Assembly: GCF_910592395.1 (NCBI RefSeq) | Contig: NC_088313.1 | Coordinates: forward strand, 16,386,437-16,450,436 | Reading direction: 5' to 3' | Source of the DNA: Lineus longissimus | Lineage: Eukaryota > Nemertea > Pilidiophora > Heteronemertea > Lineidae | DNA length: 64,000 nucleotides | Shown here: positions 24,401 to 38,839 of the stretch, piece after piece | How positions within the stretch are numbered: position 1 is the stretch's first letter | How the letters are laid out: each line of letters starts with the position of its first letter | Program-made: the position numbers and the translations under genes | The notes under the pieces: model-generated | The model's database searches: none | The model's input: the letters and a program-made list of their open reading frames with translations, nothing else | Told to the model about the DNA's origin: nothing

Positions 24401-27400
24401 CAAAATACTTAGCAGGGATACCCCAGAACATTCAGGTACAACACCACTTTTACTTCTAATGTGAACTGGGATCTTGGCAAACACTGGGATCGTGGACAGG
24501 CATCTTGGCCGGAAATTAAAAATATCTCAAAGGATTTTATGACAGTGTCGATAAAGTTGCTTCAGCTATGAGGAAGAGACAATGGATCGATAAGCGAAGA
24601 CAGGAACAAAGCAGAGGAAATTATGAATTATTGAGATACAAGAAAGGCTATGTTATCAATGACTTTGTTCACCTTTTACATATATTTTTGTCTTCATTAT
24701 CACTTTACGACTAAAGCGGAAATTTTGTGAACTTCGTTAAAGCGGTAACCTTTATGATAACGAATAAAGGTCTATAATGTTTGCTTAATGTTTTGGACCA
24801 CGCTCGTCTGAACTGTGTAAGTGATTCACTTCAGACTAATAATAATTGACATTTACTACAATCCGCAAATTAGGAATCAGGAATTTGCACTTATGATTGG
24901 CTATGGACATTAACTCATGGAAAAGAAGTTCAAGCAGATGACACTAGATAAGCTTAAGGCACTGTGATGGAATTTTCGACGATTCGAATTGTAATGATCG
25001 ATATTTAAAATGGCATATTAGATCAGGTTGCGCATTTTTTATATCTCTTAGCAAACCATCACATCCATCACTCTGTCAGTGACAGAGCAATTTCCAACAA
25101 TGCTGGCGATAAAGTAAGACGTACTGCTTCTGATGAATTCGACATGAAGACAGAATCACCCAAGCTCCGCCATTTCAGCACAATAGTCATTAACTACTGT
25201 GATGCAAAAAGAAGGTAATGTTATCGTCACGGCTGTTTACTATCTTCCAGTAAATTGCCCCCTGAGACTATTTTTTAAAGACAAGGTTCTCGACTGTGGT
25301 CACGCATTACCATGTTTGACCTGGTGTAGTCGGCCCAAAAATTGGGTTTGCCCCGATGACCCTTCGATGAGACATTAGAATTTAGGTCTAGGTGCGAGCG
25401 GCCTTTGTCTAAAAACAACAGACCGTGTATTTGGCCAGGTCAGAAATCTTTTAACTGCAAAATAACGTAACGTTATTCATAAATTTTATTTTTCCTTATT
25501 TCAACGTTCTAGTAAATCACTCGAGAGAATTATCGATGATAAACAAAATGACACGGCTCATGTTCTGAACAGAAATATCGTCAATTCCCCCACGCAGTCT
25601 ATAAATCTTTTCATTTCGATGCATAAACCTCCAGCATTAAATTCCATCAGCCATGGAGATATTCCTAATAGCCCATTCCATTGCAAAAGTCAGCATTTCA
25701 ATGCCATTAAGTCACGCGCGGCATACGTTTTTACGGTTTGGTTGATAAGTTGGAAGAAATATAGCATCGCATAGAACGTTATGAAATGATATAACGAATG
25801 AAATGACACAACATGTCAACCATCATGACTGTTTTTGCACTGCAATAAAGTCTCTGAAAAGGATTAATTGCGTATCAATAAGGGTGCACCCATCCAGATT
25901 GCTGAGACATGGATGGAATGTCTCTCATATGGATTTTTCGATTTGTCAGTTCCCTAATTTCCCGGTCGTCTTTCATTAGTTTTTTACTTGGTTAATTGTC
26001 TACTAGCCAGTGAACGGGACCCAAACATGTATGATCGGGCACTCATACCCACAATACCGATTTTTGGCTGCTGCAACATAGATGGTGACAACCCATGGTT
26101 GATTATATTATGACCATAGATAACGTTAAGTCAGGCGTATCATTCATTACACGTTTAATAATTGTGATCAATTTGGGCTCAAAAATAAAGCTTCTATAAT
26201 GCATATATGATGTGAATTCTCTTGGGATATATGTCAAGGACTGATGCAATTATGATAATATTATAGCAACCAAATTCTAGGGGATGATTGTTTTTGAAGG
26301 AGAAAATGCGCCGTGGATTGGTATGCAATATGTGTATGTCTGGGAGTTACTTAAGGTTATCTTGCGGTCGCAGTAGCGGGATAATCGAGAGCCAACACTA
26401 TGACGTCTCCATAATATTCCTTGACAGCCAACAGCTTTCTTGTCCTGCTGCCCTTAATAGTGCCATTGGACCTATAAAGCAAAGGTTATTATTGAAGTAC
26501 AGACCGACATGCTTTTACAAAGATAAGCCAAAGGGAAGTTCCATAATGATGTAGACATCCTCACGTAAACTACAACTTAAAAGTAAAGAAGATCGAAGAT
26601 ATACCTAAGGCATCACCAGTGTGCATGTAAAGACGCCCCATTGTCTTAATGATGCTATAAAGCAAATCTTTCCTGTGAGATTCTTCAAAGCAAGATTTTC
26701 AATAAAGCCATATCCACCCTCATTGACTTTGTTTGGAAGATGACATAGAAGTCGTCTTTTGTAGTTGGTATCATTAGAAGACGAGCCACGTTAGAACATG
26801 CTATGGAGCATCAGTAAGAAGTTCCCTGGAGGCAGTATACTTTCATCCATTACCATTACGACAAACTCAGGATATTACAGACACTGTTCCTTTTTTTTCC
26901 CAGACGCGAAAGCACCGGGGGTTGGGTCTATCGAAAGCAAGGTAAGAGGAACCTGTTTCCACTTTGGCGATTTCATCGCCCCGAGGCAGTCGTTAAAAAC
27001 TCATTACTTATCATATATTGATGGTTCAATGCTTTATTTGGAGAGGGTTAGAAGGTCATGCTATGGATTGGCTACTTTCAAAGACGTCGTATTGGACTTG
27101 TGAACGCTTGATCAGGATATTGGTTGTGCTCTCAGCAACAGCGATGAAGCCTCATTACTAATAATCTATAGTCCAATATGTCGAAGAGGTTATTCCTAAG
27201 ATTAAAAGTCCAACAATGAATAAGTATATGGCTGGTCTTTCACACCTGGGCCTCTGTTCAGCAGCCTTGAGGAGGTTCAGCCCAAAAATTCCAGACCAGA
27301 AGTCAAATTCAAATTCAATTTTGAATTCGTTTAACCAACGACCCTCCACATTGACAACTTACTCCGATTGCACTCGCTTTGACGGGCGATGAACTAATTT

Positions 27401-30400
27401 TCTAATTGATTTATAACGGAGACTTCAACGAATACAATACGTAGTGCTGGCTTGTCTGTTTCTATTGATTTACTGTCGGAATCTGCCAGTCTTGAAATGA
27501 TATGACAACTTAATATCACGGCCCTAAACAAGGGATTATTTCTCGAGCCATATGGTTGTAAGTTAGGAACCATCTCAAAATTATCATTTCCTGGAGCACT
27601 CATCACTGAAGAGCCAAAATTCCTCTTACCATAATGCATCCTATTAGCCTAAGTGAAGGCCCTTTGAATGCGTGAAGTCAAACGTCTACTGGATCTGGGA
27701 AATCCGTTTTATTATAACCACGGTCACAAGGTTATAAGAATGCCTACTTCCGACTGTCCTTCAACCAGCTTCTAAAGGAACAGATCTGTCGGGCAGTCGG
27801 AGCACCTCAATGGAAACATTCTCGACTAAGTGGTTTTAAAACCAACCGATTTGTTCCATTTTCCAAATGCAAATCCGCTAGATAAATTTTCATCAAAAAT
27901 TGCAACACTGACTGACCAATCACCTATTCAATTATAAAACAACACGTTTTTACCTCGTGCATTGCTGAACTATTCAGTACGTTTATTATAGTTGGAAAAT
28001 GCTCAATGATATTCGAAGTTTCTGGGTCATGTTATACATGTATTTGCAAAAACAAAGCTGTCCGATAATAGTTCAATATCTTTTGGTAGATATCGTGGGA
28101 GTAACTTTAGTGTCTTGCCCACATAGTATATGTTGTGCAAGTACAGCATCATTTTTCTAGAACTGGCCATCAATATGAACCAAGTTAAATTTGCGACACA
28201 TACGTAGTGTTACATCAGTTCTCTAGAGTCCGTTTAGCCTCATGTCGCTAATGAAAGTCGCATACGAGTCCGAGTAAGCCACTCGAAGAAATCGATGTAT
28301 GCATATTCTCATCGTATTCCTTTGAGATATGTGGTTTGTATTTCGTGTCTGTCTTACCTTAAGGGAGTGATCTCTGGGACATTAACTGTCATTATCGCTT
28401 AGAGAGAAGATGCAGCGGGCGTTAAATGAGGTATCAGGCTACAGTCTATCCGAAATTAGATTTGCCAGTACGATGTCTCATCTGATTGGGTTTTCTTGAC
28501 TAAGATCAAGAACTGTCCTCTCCTGTAGCCAGGCGCATTGTCACCCAGCATCTTTCATATCAAACTCTTGATGTATTCCAAGCACACCCATCTACTACAA
28601 AGTGTACGTCGTTCCTATTATGTGGATGCATTAATCATGGCGCTTGCTGTTTGTGACAACATGTCGATAAAATATACAGAAATTTGTCATTTCTTTCCCT
28701 CTATTTATCATTAGCGTATAATAATGGAAAAGCATTGTTTACTGAGTATTACGCATTACATGAACCATCGAACATGTCAGCATGGGCCATCGATGGTTTA
28801 GCGTCGAAAATGGGCATACAAGATGACTGTTAATCGATGAGGTCATTTTGGACATGACTTGAGGGGTCAGTGTTCCTGAGGAATAGGACCTTCCTGCAAT
28901 ATGTTTGATTAGGGTGCGCGTTCGTAAACTAAATACGCTTCGTTACAACGTGTCACAGTAGGGCATTTGGGTTAAGGCAAGATGATACCATGTTAACAGA
29001 AACAAAATCTTGAAATGTACGTGTTTGAATCCAATGTTGGCTTCCGCCCATCACATAATTAAAAAGTGCATCTTTTTCATTGAAAGTTTTGTAATCACTG
29101 TTAGTGTTCCAAATGTGTCAATTCCCTGCCGGGATTTCCAAAGCTTGTGGAGTGAAATAGCACTTCGCCGTTTCACACTTGAGCTTCATTTTCCAGCAAA
29201 CGTTAACACCAAACACACCAAAAAACAAGCTCCACGCACCATATGTAATGGTAACGTCCTTCAGATATGTTATCAACCAACATCAAAGTGAGTGTCTCTG
29301 CAATTACTTGCAATTGTTCGTGTTTTTAGAGAGGAGCTTTGAAGTTGCAGAATACGGTCGTGCTCGATTGCCCTTCGCCAGGTAATCATTCACGGAATTT
29401 CAACGATACACTTTTGAAATCCTTTTTACATGATTTACACGATTTACACGATTTACATGTAAGTCATAGAAAGGATTTTACAGTAGGCGCCTATACATGT
29501 TTGACATCGAATATCTCTAGAATGGTTTCTGCTTATCGTTAACCGAACTTTATAAGAGAAACACCAAATTTGTGGCAAAGCTCTTAGACAAGACGGATTT
29601 TTTTAGAAAAAAATAGTGTGCCTGAAATCACGTACACTTGCAAGATAGAATTTAAACAAGGCATAAACAGCGCAAAAGAAATTTTTCAAATATTTTAGAT
29701 AATTAAAAAAATTGCCGTAATGTTGTGTGCTTTGATTTAGTAGAGTTGAATAAGATGACCTCATAGCCATATTGAAGCTAGCGATTGCTCTTTATCGAGA
29801 AACCGAGCATTTTGTCATATCAAATCTCATTAAAATGCTATCTTTTCTTAGTTATCGCAGTCTTCTTTTCAAAGCAATCTATCTTCAGCTTCAGTGAACT
29901 CCAAAAGAAAATATGGCGCATTAAATTGAAATTTGCGTGACTCTAAATAGATCGAAGTCATCTCGTGAGGGAATTGATAACGAAGCAGAAATTACGAGAA
30001 TATCATAGATGTTTCAAAAGCCGATCAATTCGTGCGCCATGTTTGACTGTGTCAAAGGACATTCGGTGGAACACTGTAATTGGATTCCATTTGCAACTAG
30101 TTTTTGAGCACGACTTGGGTCATATTATTTTTTGGTTGATGATTTCTAGGAATACAAGGCTGTGAGTCCTTTTAACTAAATCAAAATAAAAGATTGACGA
30201 TTTTTCCTTTATATTTTTCAAGACGGTATGGTCTCAAAACAAACTACAATGTGGGTGCCGGAAAAATGTAATTCTTATCCTACAGCTTACCTGAAAATAG
30301 AAGAAAATAACCGTACGATTTTTTTTTGGTATTAGAATCTTTTGCAGGTTGAAACCGTCATTTCCGAAAAAAAACCAAAGGACCGTTAGCCTACATGCTG

Positions 30401-33258
30401 AAGCCGGATACAAAGCATACCCATGGTCAAGCACATAGGATTGTTTCAACTTGTGTTGGTGGAAATATGCATTTCTGAATAAGTAAAACCTACTCGATAA
30501 TGCATGAACGATACAGGAGTAAATGCAAAGGAATATGCTATGATGGTCTTCTAAAATACCATAGAAACTCGTCCGCTTCGTGCAACAACATTAAGTACAG
30601 ATTTTGCTGGTAATTAAAAGGGACTTATCGGGAACTTGAACGTAATTTTTTTCTACTCAAACCTTAATTGGAAAAATTTGGGCGCCTTTGGCGTCAATTA
30701 TACTCTGATGATATAGGTAAGCCAGTAATTTATTGATAGTGTACCAATACTAACAATCCATATTCAGAATTGACAAGGGGTCGCAGGCATTTTCTAAGCT
30801 AAGGGCTATTTCTGACAAAAAAACGCCGGTGAAGGGGTGCGCGATTCTTGTTCGTTGTATTTTAATACTTGAGACTCTGAAATTGAAATACAGAATACCC
30901 CAGTACAGTTATCACGCAAACAAATTCGCTGAAAGCAATAATCAGTGAATTGCCTGAATGATCCCGTTAATAACACAATACGTTCCAAAATTGCATCCGT
31001 GCTGCAGCTTTCACAGGTAGTTTATTGAGTGGCTCATGCTCCCATCACGACAAACATCCCCCGAATGATTGCCCGGTCGCCCAAGTGTTTCATGTTCATG
31101 GGAAACACCGTGATTGCTAACCGGCATCAGCACGCCCGCCGAGGAATTTTCCTATCAAATTTTCATTGATTGGCCATTCGATCTGCATGTTGACTTGATA
31201 CATCGCGTGTCTATTTTGAGTGGCTTGGTCGCAAGATGTGTCCTGAATACCCAATCATGGCCATGTCATCCTGATTATGCGTTACACCCGAACATCGCCG
31301 GCTAATATGTTGAGGGCAGGTGGGGTTATTGAGTTATACATTGTATTTCAAAGTGGAAGAAATCGCTTCGGGTAGAACCCATTAGTCTAAAAATTCCAAA
31401 AAGGGAATATGCTCCTTCTATCCAAACATGACCATGAGTTGCTGAGATGTTTTCGCGAATACTGTTTTTTTCTGAATACCAAATTAATGCCATGCCGACC
31501 TGAACATATTATGTGTCTCACGCAACCTTATGACCTTGCCGGGAGCAGTTTTGGGATCGCTCATCAGGATCTTCCGGATAGTTACTGGAAAGAGCAGGAG
31601 ATGGCCAGGAATCACTTTCTACATTCCACAGATACATATTCCCATAAGGAGAGTAGGTTATATGCATGTTAGTTACGGCCAATTCCTCGTGGGGCAGACT
31701 GCGAGTATGAATAATTTTCTAACGAGCTAGATACGCGAAAAAGCACCAATGGGAGTTGAAACAGTTACCTACCAGAGGATAACTCAATCAGGTTTTATTC
31801 CACTCGTCGACAATATTGAGATATTACAAGACAGTGTATTCCCTTACGTATTCCTCCGCGGCTAAGTTTACAAATATATTCCGCGGTACACAGCATATAC
31901 GATAGTCTTTTTCAGTGGACTCTGATTTTATTGATTTCGCTCAGAGAAAATGCATCGGAAACTTCAAAATCAAGCAACATTTGAACAAAATGTGATCTTT
32001 CATCAGATTCTGAACTTCAATGCCCAAAGCGTCTAAAATACTTATCATCCCAGAATCGAAAAATGCATGACGAAGATCGAGCCATTTAAGTGAAATACTG
32101 ACACCGATTAGCACTGGAGCCGATTCTCGAATTCAAATCTCGTCCGTTGAACGCCCTGCACTGTTCTTTTACTGCGAAAATTTGTCAATGCTCTGTCGAC
32201 AATCACGCGACATGAGGAGTAATGGATAGCATATTAGATCGGAGACATGCACGAATACCCAATCAGGCGTAATGGTATTGGTCGCCCCGCCAACAAATCA
32301 TTTCCTGATTCCGCAGCCACGAATGGCGACCTCGACTGTAGTATAGAAGAGATTTGTGTATCATTTTTGAGTTTGTAATTAAGATATTTGTGTTTCTTGA
32401 TGTGTATGGATTTTGCAAGACAGCGGGATGACAGATAAGAATATGTGGCTAGTGGGGTGTTGGCGTGTTCAGTAATGCTCTTATGAATTGAATATCCGCT
32501 ACTTGTTGGTGATTGTGATATTCATGGTGGCGTGGCGTGGTGTGCGTCCAACGCCTAAGACAATGAACAATCAAGGACGATTCCCTTGGCTTTGATCCAG
32601 GGAAAGTGAACTCGGTGGTGCTCTCTATTGGTACTTGATCTTTCACGACCTTGTTAAAAACTTTATGTTTTGGTAGTCCACTGATACCACGATGAATTTT
32701 TTTTTTTGATGACATCGACTTAGATGCTCTACACGCAACGAACTGTCTCCGAAATTCATCTGTAAATTTTGCCGTTTCTGATTAATATCGAGAGAAGATA
32801 AGCCGATTTTGCGCTGTCAAAGTATGAGCGTCGACCATAATAGGTTATCCTTGCGTAAATTAACCTTCATGCCAGGCGCCTGGCATTTGAGATATAGTAT
32901 ACACGTAGGAGTTTGGAAGTAAATAGTGTCTCATAAACCAAAGCTGGCTGACCGTTTCATTAGAGGTGACACTATATAAAACAATACTTTTATTGCGAGC
33001 GGCAGAACATCTAAATGTCACCAACACAGTGAAAGCCAAAAGCATAGAGAGGCAAGTGAAGCCCGGAAAATGGCACTCGTATCTCAGCATCTATACTCGA
33101 ATTGTAACCTTTCCAGAAAGCAGGCAATGGCACTAGTTGCATAATGAAAGAAAAGAGATGTCATACTATACTCGGAGCATGGTGATATAATTTCTGATAT
33201 TATAATTGGTCGCTCAAATTACTATTACATAACGTCCTAAGTGATAGGTGGCGAAATT
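21467..33258. other. Long non-coding stretch, no gene recognised
   Basis: About 11.8 kb with only short frames and no conserved motif or exon chain. A three-copy GATTTACAC run lies at about 29432-29458. The GGTGCGAG...CTTTGTCTAAA word at 25391 matches 17418. Nothing else repeated was seen. Confidence 0.4.
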
Positions 33259-33406
33259 GGATTTTTGGCCTGGGATCTTCTACATTTTCATATCCATCTG
33301 TTGTTTGCAAACAACAGATGGATATGCTTCTACATTTTCATATCCATCTGTTGTTTGCAAACAACAGATGGATATGAAAATGTAGAAGATCCCAGGCCAA
33401 AAATCC
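33259..33406. repeat. 98-bp perfect palindrome with a 50-bp tandem duplication
   Basis: The segment begins GGATTTTTGGCCTGGGATC and ends with its exact complement. Its centre TTTGCAAA occurs twice because a 50-bp unit (33277-33326) is repeated at 33327-33376. Without the repeat it is an uninterrupted 98-bp palindrome with no loop. The lack of mismatches implies recent origin, or an assembly or cloning artefact. Confidence 0.85.
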
Positions 33407-36400
33407 CAGTAATATTCTTGTAAGATTCTTAATTAGTACATTAATTAGTTTCTTACACATGTACACTGCACACTCGTTAGAAAAGATTCCGCTTTAAGAT
33501 CACCGATTTCAGTTCCGTCAACATTCCTGTAAGATTCTAATTTACTTGAGATCCTGAACAAAAAACTGAATATTTTAAAGATCTTAACTAAGCTTAGAAT
33601 CCTGTGAGCATTAAATCGGGAGCATTTGATCGACCTGGTGTGATGCTGAAGAGTGTGTACACGCATACGTATCTACATGAAAAGTAGGGCAACATTCCCT
33701 TGGCTTTACACGAGACCTGCGGTATTTTTCTAAGTCTTGAACCTTTGACCTTAATCACCACCCACTGATGGCATCGATTTCAGCTGTAACAACGGGGAGT
33801 ATTTGAGGTCGCATATGACATGAATAAAGAAATCACACGGAGGCGGCGGTTACCAGGATGCAACAGTGGATTGGATTGGATGGGTCACTTCCTTCCGCAG
33901 ATATTCTTTTTATCTCCATACGTATAGACGATGTAGAAGATAACACGTTATGCCTCCAACTACATGTTTGGAGGGGCGATGGAAAAGAACGTTGGAATTT
34001 TAGCAGGTTACATGAAGGTTTAACTAGTATTCAAACAGAAATTTTCGAACCGGTATCTAATGTAGAGATATTAATATGTATGTTCTTTGATTAAACACAG
34101 ATCACTTGAAAGAAAGCGATTGTCATCGATGCCTGTAATATAAAGTGAACGCTGTGCCATCAAAAATAACCAAAATCCCTTTAAACGACTCCAAAACACG
34201 ATATAAGGATTTTGATAAATGTCGCTTGAAACTATAGGACAGTCATGATATTTTTTTTTTACAGTGGTGTTATGAATCAAGAGATGCACCGCACGTATTT
34301 CCGCTATATTTTGACAACATATATGTAATATCATAACAACTCCATGATATATCCAGTATCTGAAATGATGATATACCACAGAAAAACCGATTATATATCC
34401 CCATACTGGCGTAATGAGGCATGATCGCCTTTCATCTCGTTCCAACACCAATCTTTATAGACTCATTCACCTGCGCGAATAGTGTTGGGCAGACCAATAC
34501 TCCACTGGTGAGAAAGCTTTGCGAGGCCAGGATTAATTGTTGCCCGGGGCTCCCCTTCAACATAATTGAAAATCAGCTCGGTATCGAGGTCTTAGGTGGC
34601 TCTATGCTTGGCGACACGAACGTACTTAGAAATCTCCGCTTTTTTCTTCGATCTCACCCTTCGATAATTCGCCGTCTACGCTGAAACGTCTTTGAGTCTG
34701 TGACTCCCATCAGAAGGGTGGTTATGACAAGCCGTCGTAGCTACCAAGTTTGTTGAGCATCGAAAGCTTCGAGATGGACCTTAGTGTTACTCTAAAGATG
34801 GAAATATTTCTTTTTTGTAGACTGCGCAGTCCGGGGTTGCCGTTCGCTTTCAGTGAGTGTATAAGTCTGATCTCACCGTCAGTGGTCCCTTTTCACACCG
34901 GCATAAGGTCAACAGAAATGACTCGAACGCCAATCTTACATCAATGTGAGACAACTTAGCAGTTGTTACACTGTTCATTAGAACTAACACGAGGTATCAC
35001 GTTCAGAGTGTTAACCTTGCATAAACTATCAATGACCTTTAATTGTGTTGGGTATTGTTGATGCAATCAATGGCTAGTATATCACCACTAGTTGTCTATA
35101 GGCGGATTTGTCACAAAGGATGAAAACAACACGAAGCGTCTACTTGGCTGTTGGTCTCACAGCATCAAACGTGCCTTTGCGTTGGGCAATTCTCACTCTT
35201 TCATGGGTGATCACGAGGGCATGATAGCACAATGATATTTTATCCCATGATCAAAAAGGACCTGTGGTGTCACCGCGCACATATCATCTCGCACAGTTTT
35301 CTCTTTGTATTTCGTTGCCATTCTCAATTTCTTAAGGCTAATCGGATTTGATTATTAGATTATCAAGTAACGCCTTACAGAACAGGTCCATCTAGCATTT
35401 CTCACTTACTAATGTCTGCTATTATTTGCTATAAAGTAATCAAACACACGGTTTCCGGATCGGATTCAAGGACGAGCGATGAGCTTGTCATATCTGACTA
35501 TGGTTATTGGAATGCACTTTATTCAGATCAGTTGCAAAGCACACTGTCATCTTTCCAACACCGGCTCATGATATCCAAGGTATCATCCAATACCCCTGCG
35601 GCAAAACTAGCCTACCATATGATTACCATCGCCAGTATGTTGTCCATGTTGTTCATTCAGAGCACTGACATGTAAGGCATTTCGATGGTGTCTCTACGAG
35701 AGCCACTTGGCATCAACCATGATCTTTAGCTGAGTTATCTGTATGAGGAAGGTATTATACGTGGAATGTATGTGACGTTATTCTTATGTCAATCATCTCT
35801 TAAGCAAGACCTTCTCAACTTCAGAAATCCCCTACTGATCTTGTCAAATTGAACTTACATGAAAAATACATTCACCTTAATACCGATAGTTGACAAAGAC
35901 GTTGAATGTTATCACATAAGAAGCATCGTCGAAACCAACAATGTAGTCGACCCCCAAACTATTTGAGAGAGTGTGCAATATTTCATTTCAAGCATTAATG
36001 TAGACATGCATTTCGCCAAAGTATCATATAACAAAATCAGCGAAATAGAAGTGTCTTGCAAATGCTTGCAAATGCCTGCAGTCTGTTCATAGAAAGCGAT
36101 ACAAGACGCAACTGAAATCTCCTTGAAGCTATCTAGGAGAAATGAATACCTCTAAATAGAGTGCATTACTTATGCTTGCTTCTTTGATGATATTGTTACT
36201 AAATTGCCACAAAGATTTTCAGACTATCACTCAAATCAAGAGAGACATATCAAAGGAGCAGGTTATTCGTCTTAATTTTGTAATTTGGTAGATAAAAAAA
36301 GATTTCCTTGCGAAACTGGTGACTTGAAAGACGAAAGGCTCCTTCCATGTCACCTTATATATTTTACTCACTTCAGCTAATTCAATGAACGCCTTTACAC

Positions 36401-36823
36401 ATCAAAGCCGGAAAACGATACGTATATTAACAAATAGACACGAATTTTCAGCGGGTCGTGTACATCTTTGGAGATAATTGCATTGCACTGAAGAAGAAAG
36501 GTATTCAAAAGGTAACATAATCGGAGCGGAATTTTAGATTTAGAGTCAGATATAGCAGTACGGATTTTTTATTCGATCATTTCTGCATCTGTCTGTACAC
36601 GAGAACGCTCGGAATGATTTTTATTTCTCGAAAGAAATCGATAGAACCAGACACGGCCGCGGGGGTTCTTGTATTATGAGGCTTCTTTTAGAAAAGTGTT
36701 CTTTCAACTGTCAATTGACATCTAATGTTATTCTATCGTTCGCTCCGATCAGCATATCAAGAGCGTTATGCAATGATACATCGCAATAAATCAGATTGTA
36801 TTAATTTAATTCAACTTAATAGG
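33407..36823. other. Non-coding stretch, no gene recognised
   Basis: The longest frame (126 codons, minus strand near 34100-34450) shows no domain pattern. AAGATCTTAACTAAG at 33578 matches the palindrome at 6911. No exon chain recognised. Confidence 0.4.
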
Positions 36824-37290
36824 GAGTTTCCGCATCGCTTACGATTACGATTACGATTACGATTTCAAAGTCGTAATCGTAATACTCTCAAAACCGGCAT
36901 GAACCAGATTCCGCATTCACACCAACGACTTGGTGTACTGTAGTATAGGCCCTATACTCTGCTCTCATGCTCTGGGTGCACTTTTCTCGGCGCTAAAACA
37001 TGATCAAAATCGCCGTTGATCACATTAAATACAGTTCCTATGTTTGACAGATATGTTCTAAAGTATTCTTCAATGAATATTTCACCTTGAATTTGATATG
37101 TAGCGTGGAAAATAGGCTTTTCGCTAATCCATGTAATCGTTTTTCGACTTACGAAGATCAGCCGGAATCCTCGTAAGAACGAGACGAAAGTACCATCGAC
37201 GATTTCGCTGGGGATGACGTAGCACCAAAAATCGATGACGTCAAACACAAATCGTAATCGTAATCGTAATTGTAAGCGATGCGGAAACTC
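36824..37290. mobile_element. MITE with ATTACG-rich inverted ends
   Basis: The left end GAGTTTCCGCATCGCTTACG runs into several copies of ATTACG. The right end is the inverse, with repeated CGTAAT followed by GCGATGCGGAAACTC at 37290. The inverted ends are about 35 bp with one mismatch, around a 400-bp interior without coding content. A second inner inverted CGATTACG/CGTAATCG pair lies at 36843-36882. No clear target duplication was identified, so family is unknown. Confidence 0.7.
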
Positions 37291-38528
37291 GCGAAGTGCC
37301 CTCAAGCTCCGCTAAGTTATAATAATTTCGTTTTCGTGGTAGCTTTGGAACCTTGTACAGCATACTGTATATTGCGCATGCAATGTGTGCTGTTAAAACA
37401 TATCGCTGTACCTTTATGAAAGTTATGCACTGAATGTGAATGATATCATGTTCGGTTAACATGTCATCTGAGACAAGAATTTATATGAAAGGATATTATG
37501 TGATGGGCCGAGGGTGTACGATGGGAACATCTCGTGGAGAGTCAATATTTACTCGTTCTAGATCAATAAAAACGCTCGAGTGAAACAAATTGACAAACAC
37601 AACGACGTCTAAATAAATGCCAAAGATGATTTTTCGGATTTTTCAGAGTAGTAATAAATATTCGTTAAGTTTGGCTTATTGGCCAAGTCCCACATTAGAC
37701 GCAGATATATGATGCTTAAGAAAACAAATTGGCGTCTTGATTGGGTTGAAGTACCGTTATGTGCCTCGCTGTTACTCCCATGTGGCAGAAATTTGAACTT
37801 TCTATTGGCAAAGATGGGGAAGTACGTTCCATCAAACAGAGGAGATTATCTTAATGCTTTTTTTCTTGCAATAAATTGATCTCCACATCTATCATAAAGT
37901 TTATAATTTTTAAGTGGGATAGAGAGGATTCTCACCCTCTCTGCTCTGACTAATGGTGCATTTGATATCATTAACATGATTAGGTTGATCTAAAAGACAG
38001 GCGGTTTTTTCCTAATTAACCCGATATAAATGTACATAAAAGATTGTATAGACACGATCACGGCCAGCTGTCATATGGCGTCATATGGGTAACACCACTT
38101 TCTATCAGATGATCTCCTAGGATAAAGTAATTAGGTATCTGCTTAGTGATTCTCATTAGCTAGTTTGTCTTACGTGATATGAGGAAGGTAGATGACACTT
38201 GCAGATCTGACCGAGGGCTGGAAGCCTGGTATTTACCTATTTATACATCAACCATGATTGTAGGTGAAGAGGCAATTAGTGGCTAACTGTATTATTTGCA
38301 AGATGGATAATTCACCGAGATACAAATTGTGAGCGAAGGCTTGAGTTGCCATTCAAAGATTTCCCATAAGTGACTTCGCCCCTTATGCCTCGGAGTGGAA
38401 AGAATTCTGGCCTACCAAGCCAAAAACACGGTAGAGTGTAGAGTCTATGAAACAAACTTCTTTTCGTAATTCTTAAATTTTTGGAAGATATCGCGAAAAT
38501 AGTTATGGATTTACAGTATCATATATTG
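37291..38528. other. Non-coding stretch, nothing recognised
   Basis: No open frame above 70 codons, no repeat and no splice chain seen. Confidence 0.4.

Positions 38529-38839
<311 letters not shown>

Noticed and set aside
34071-34451. 126-codon minus-strand frame
   Set aside because: Random-looking composition, no domain, no adjoining exons.
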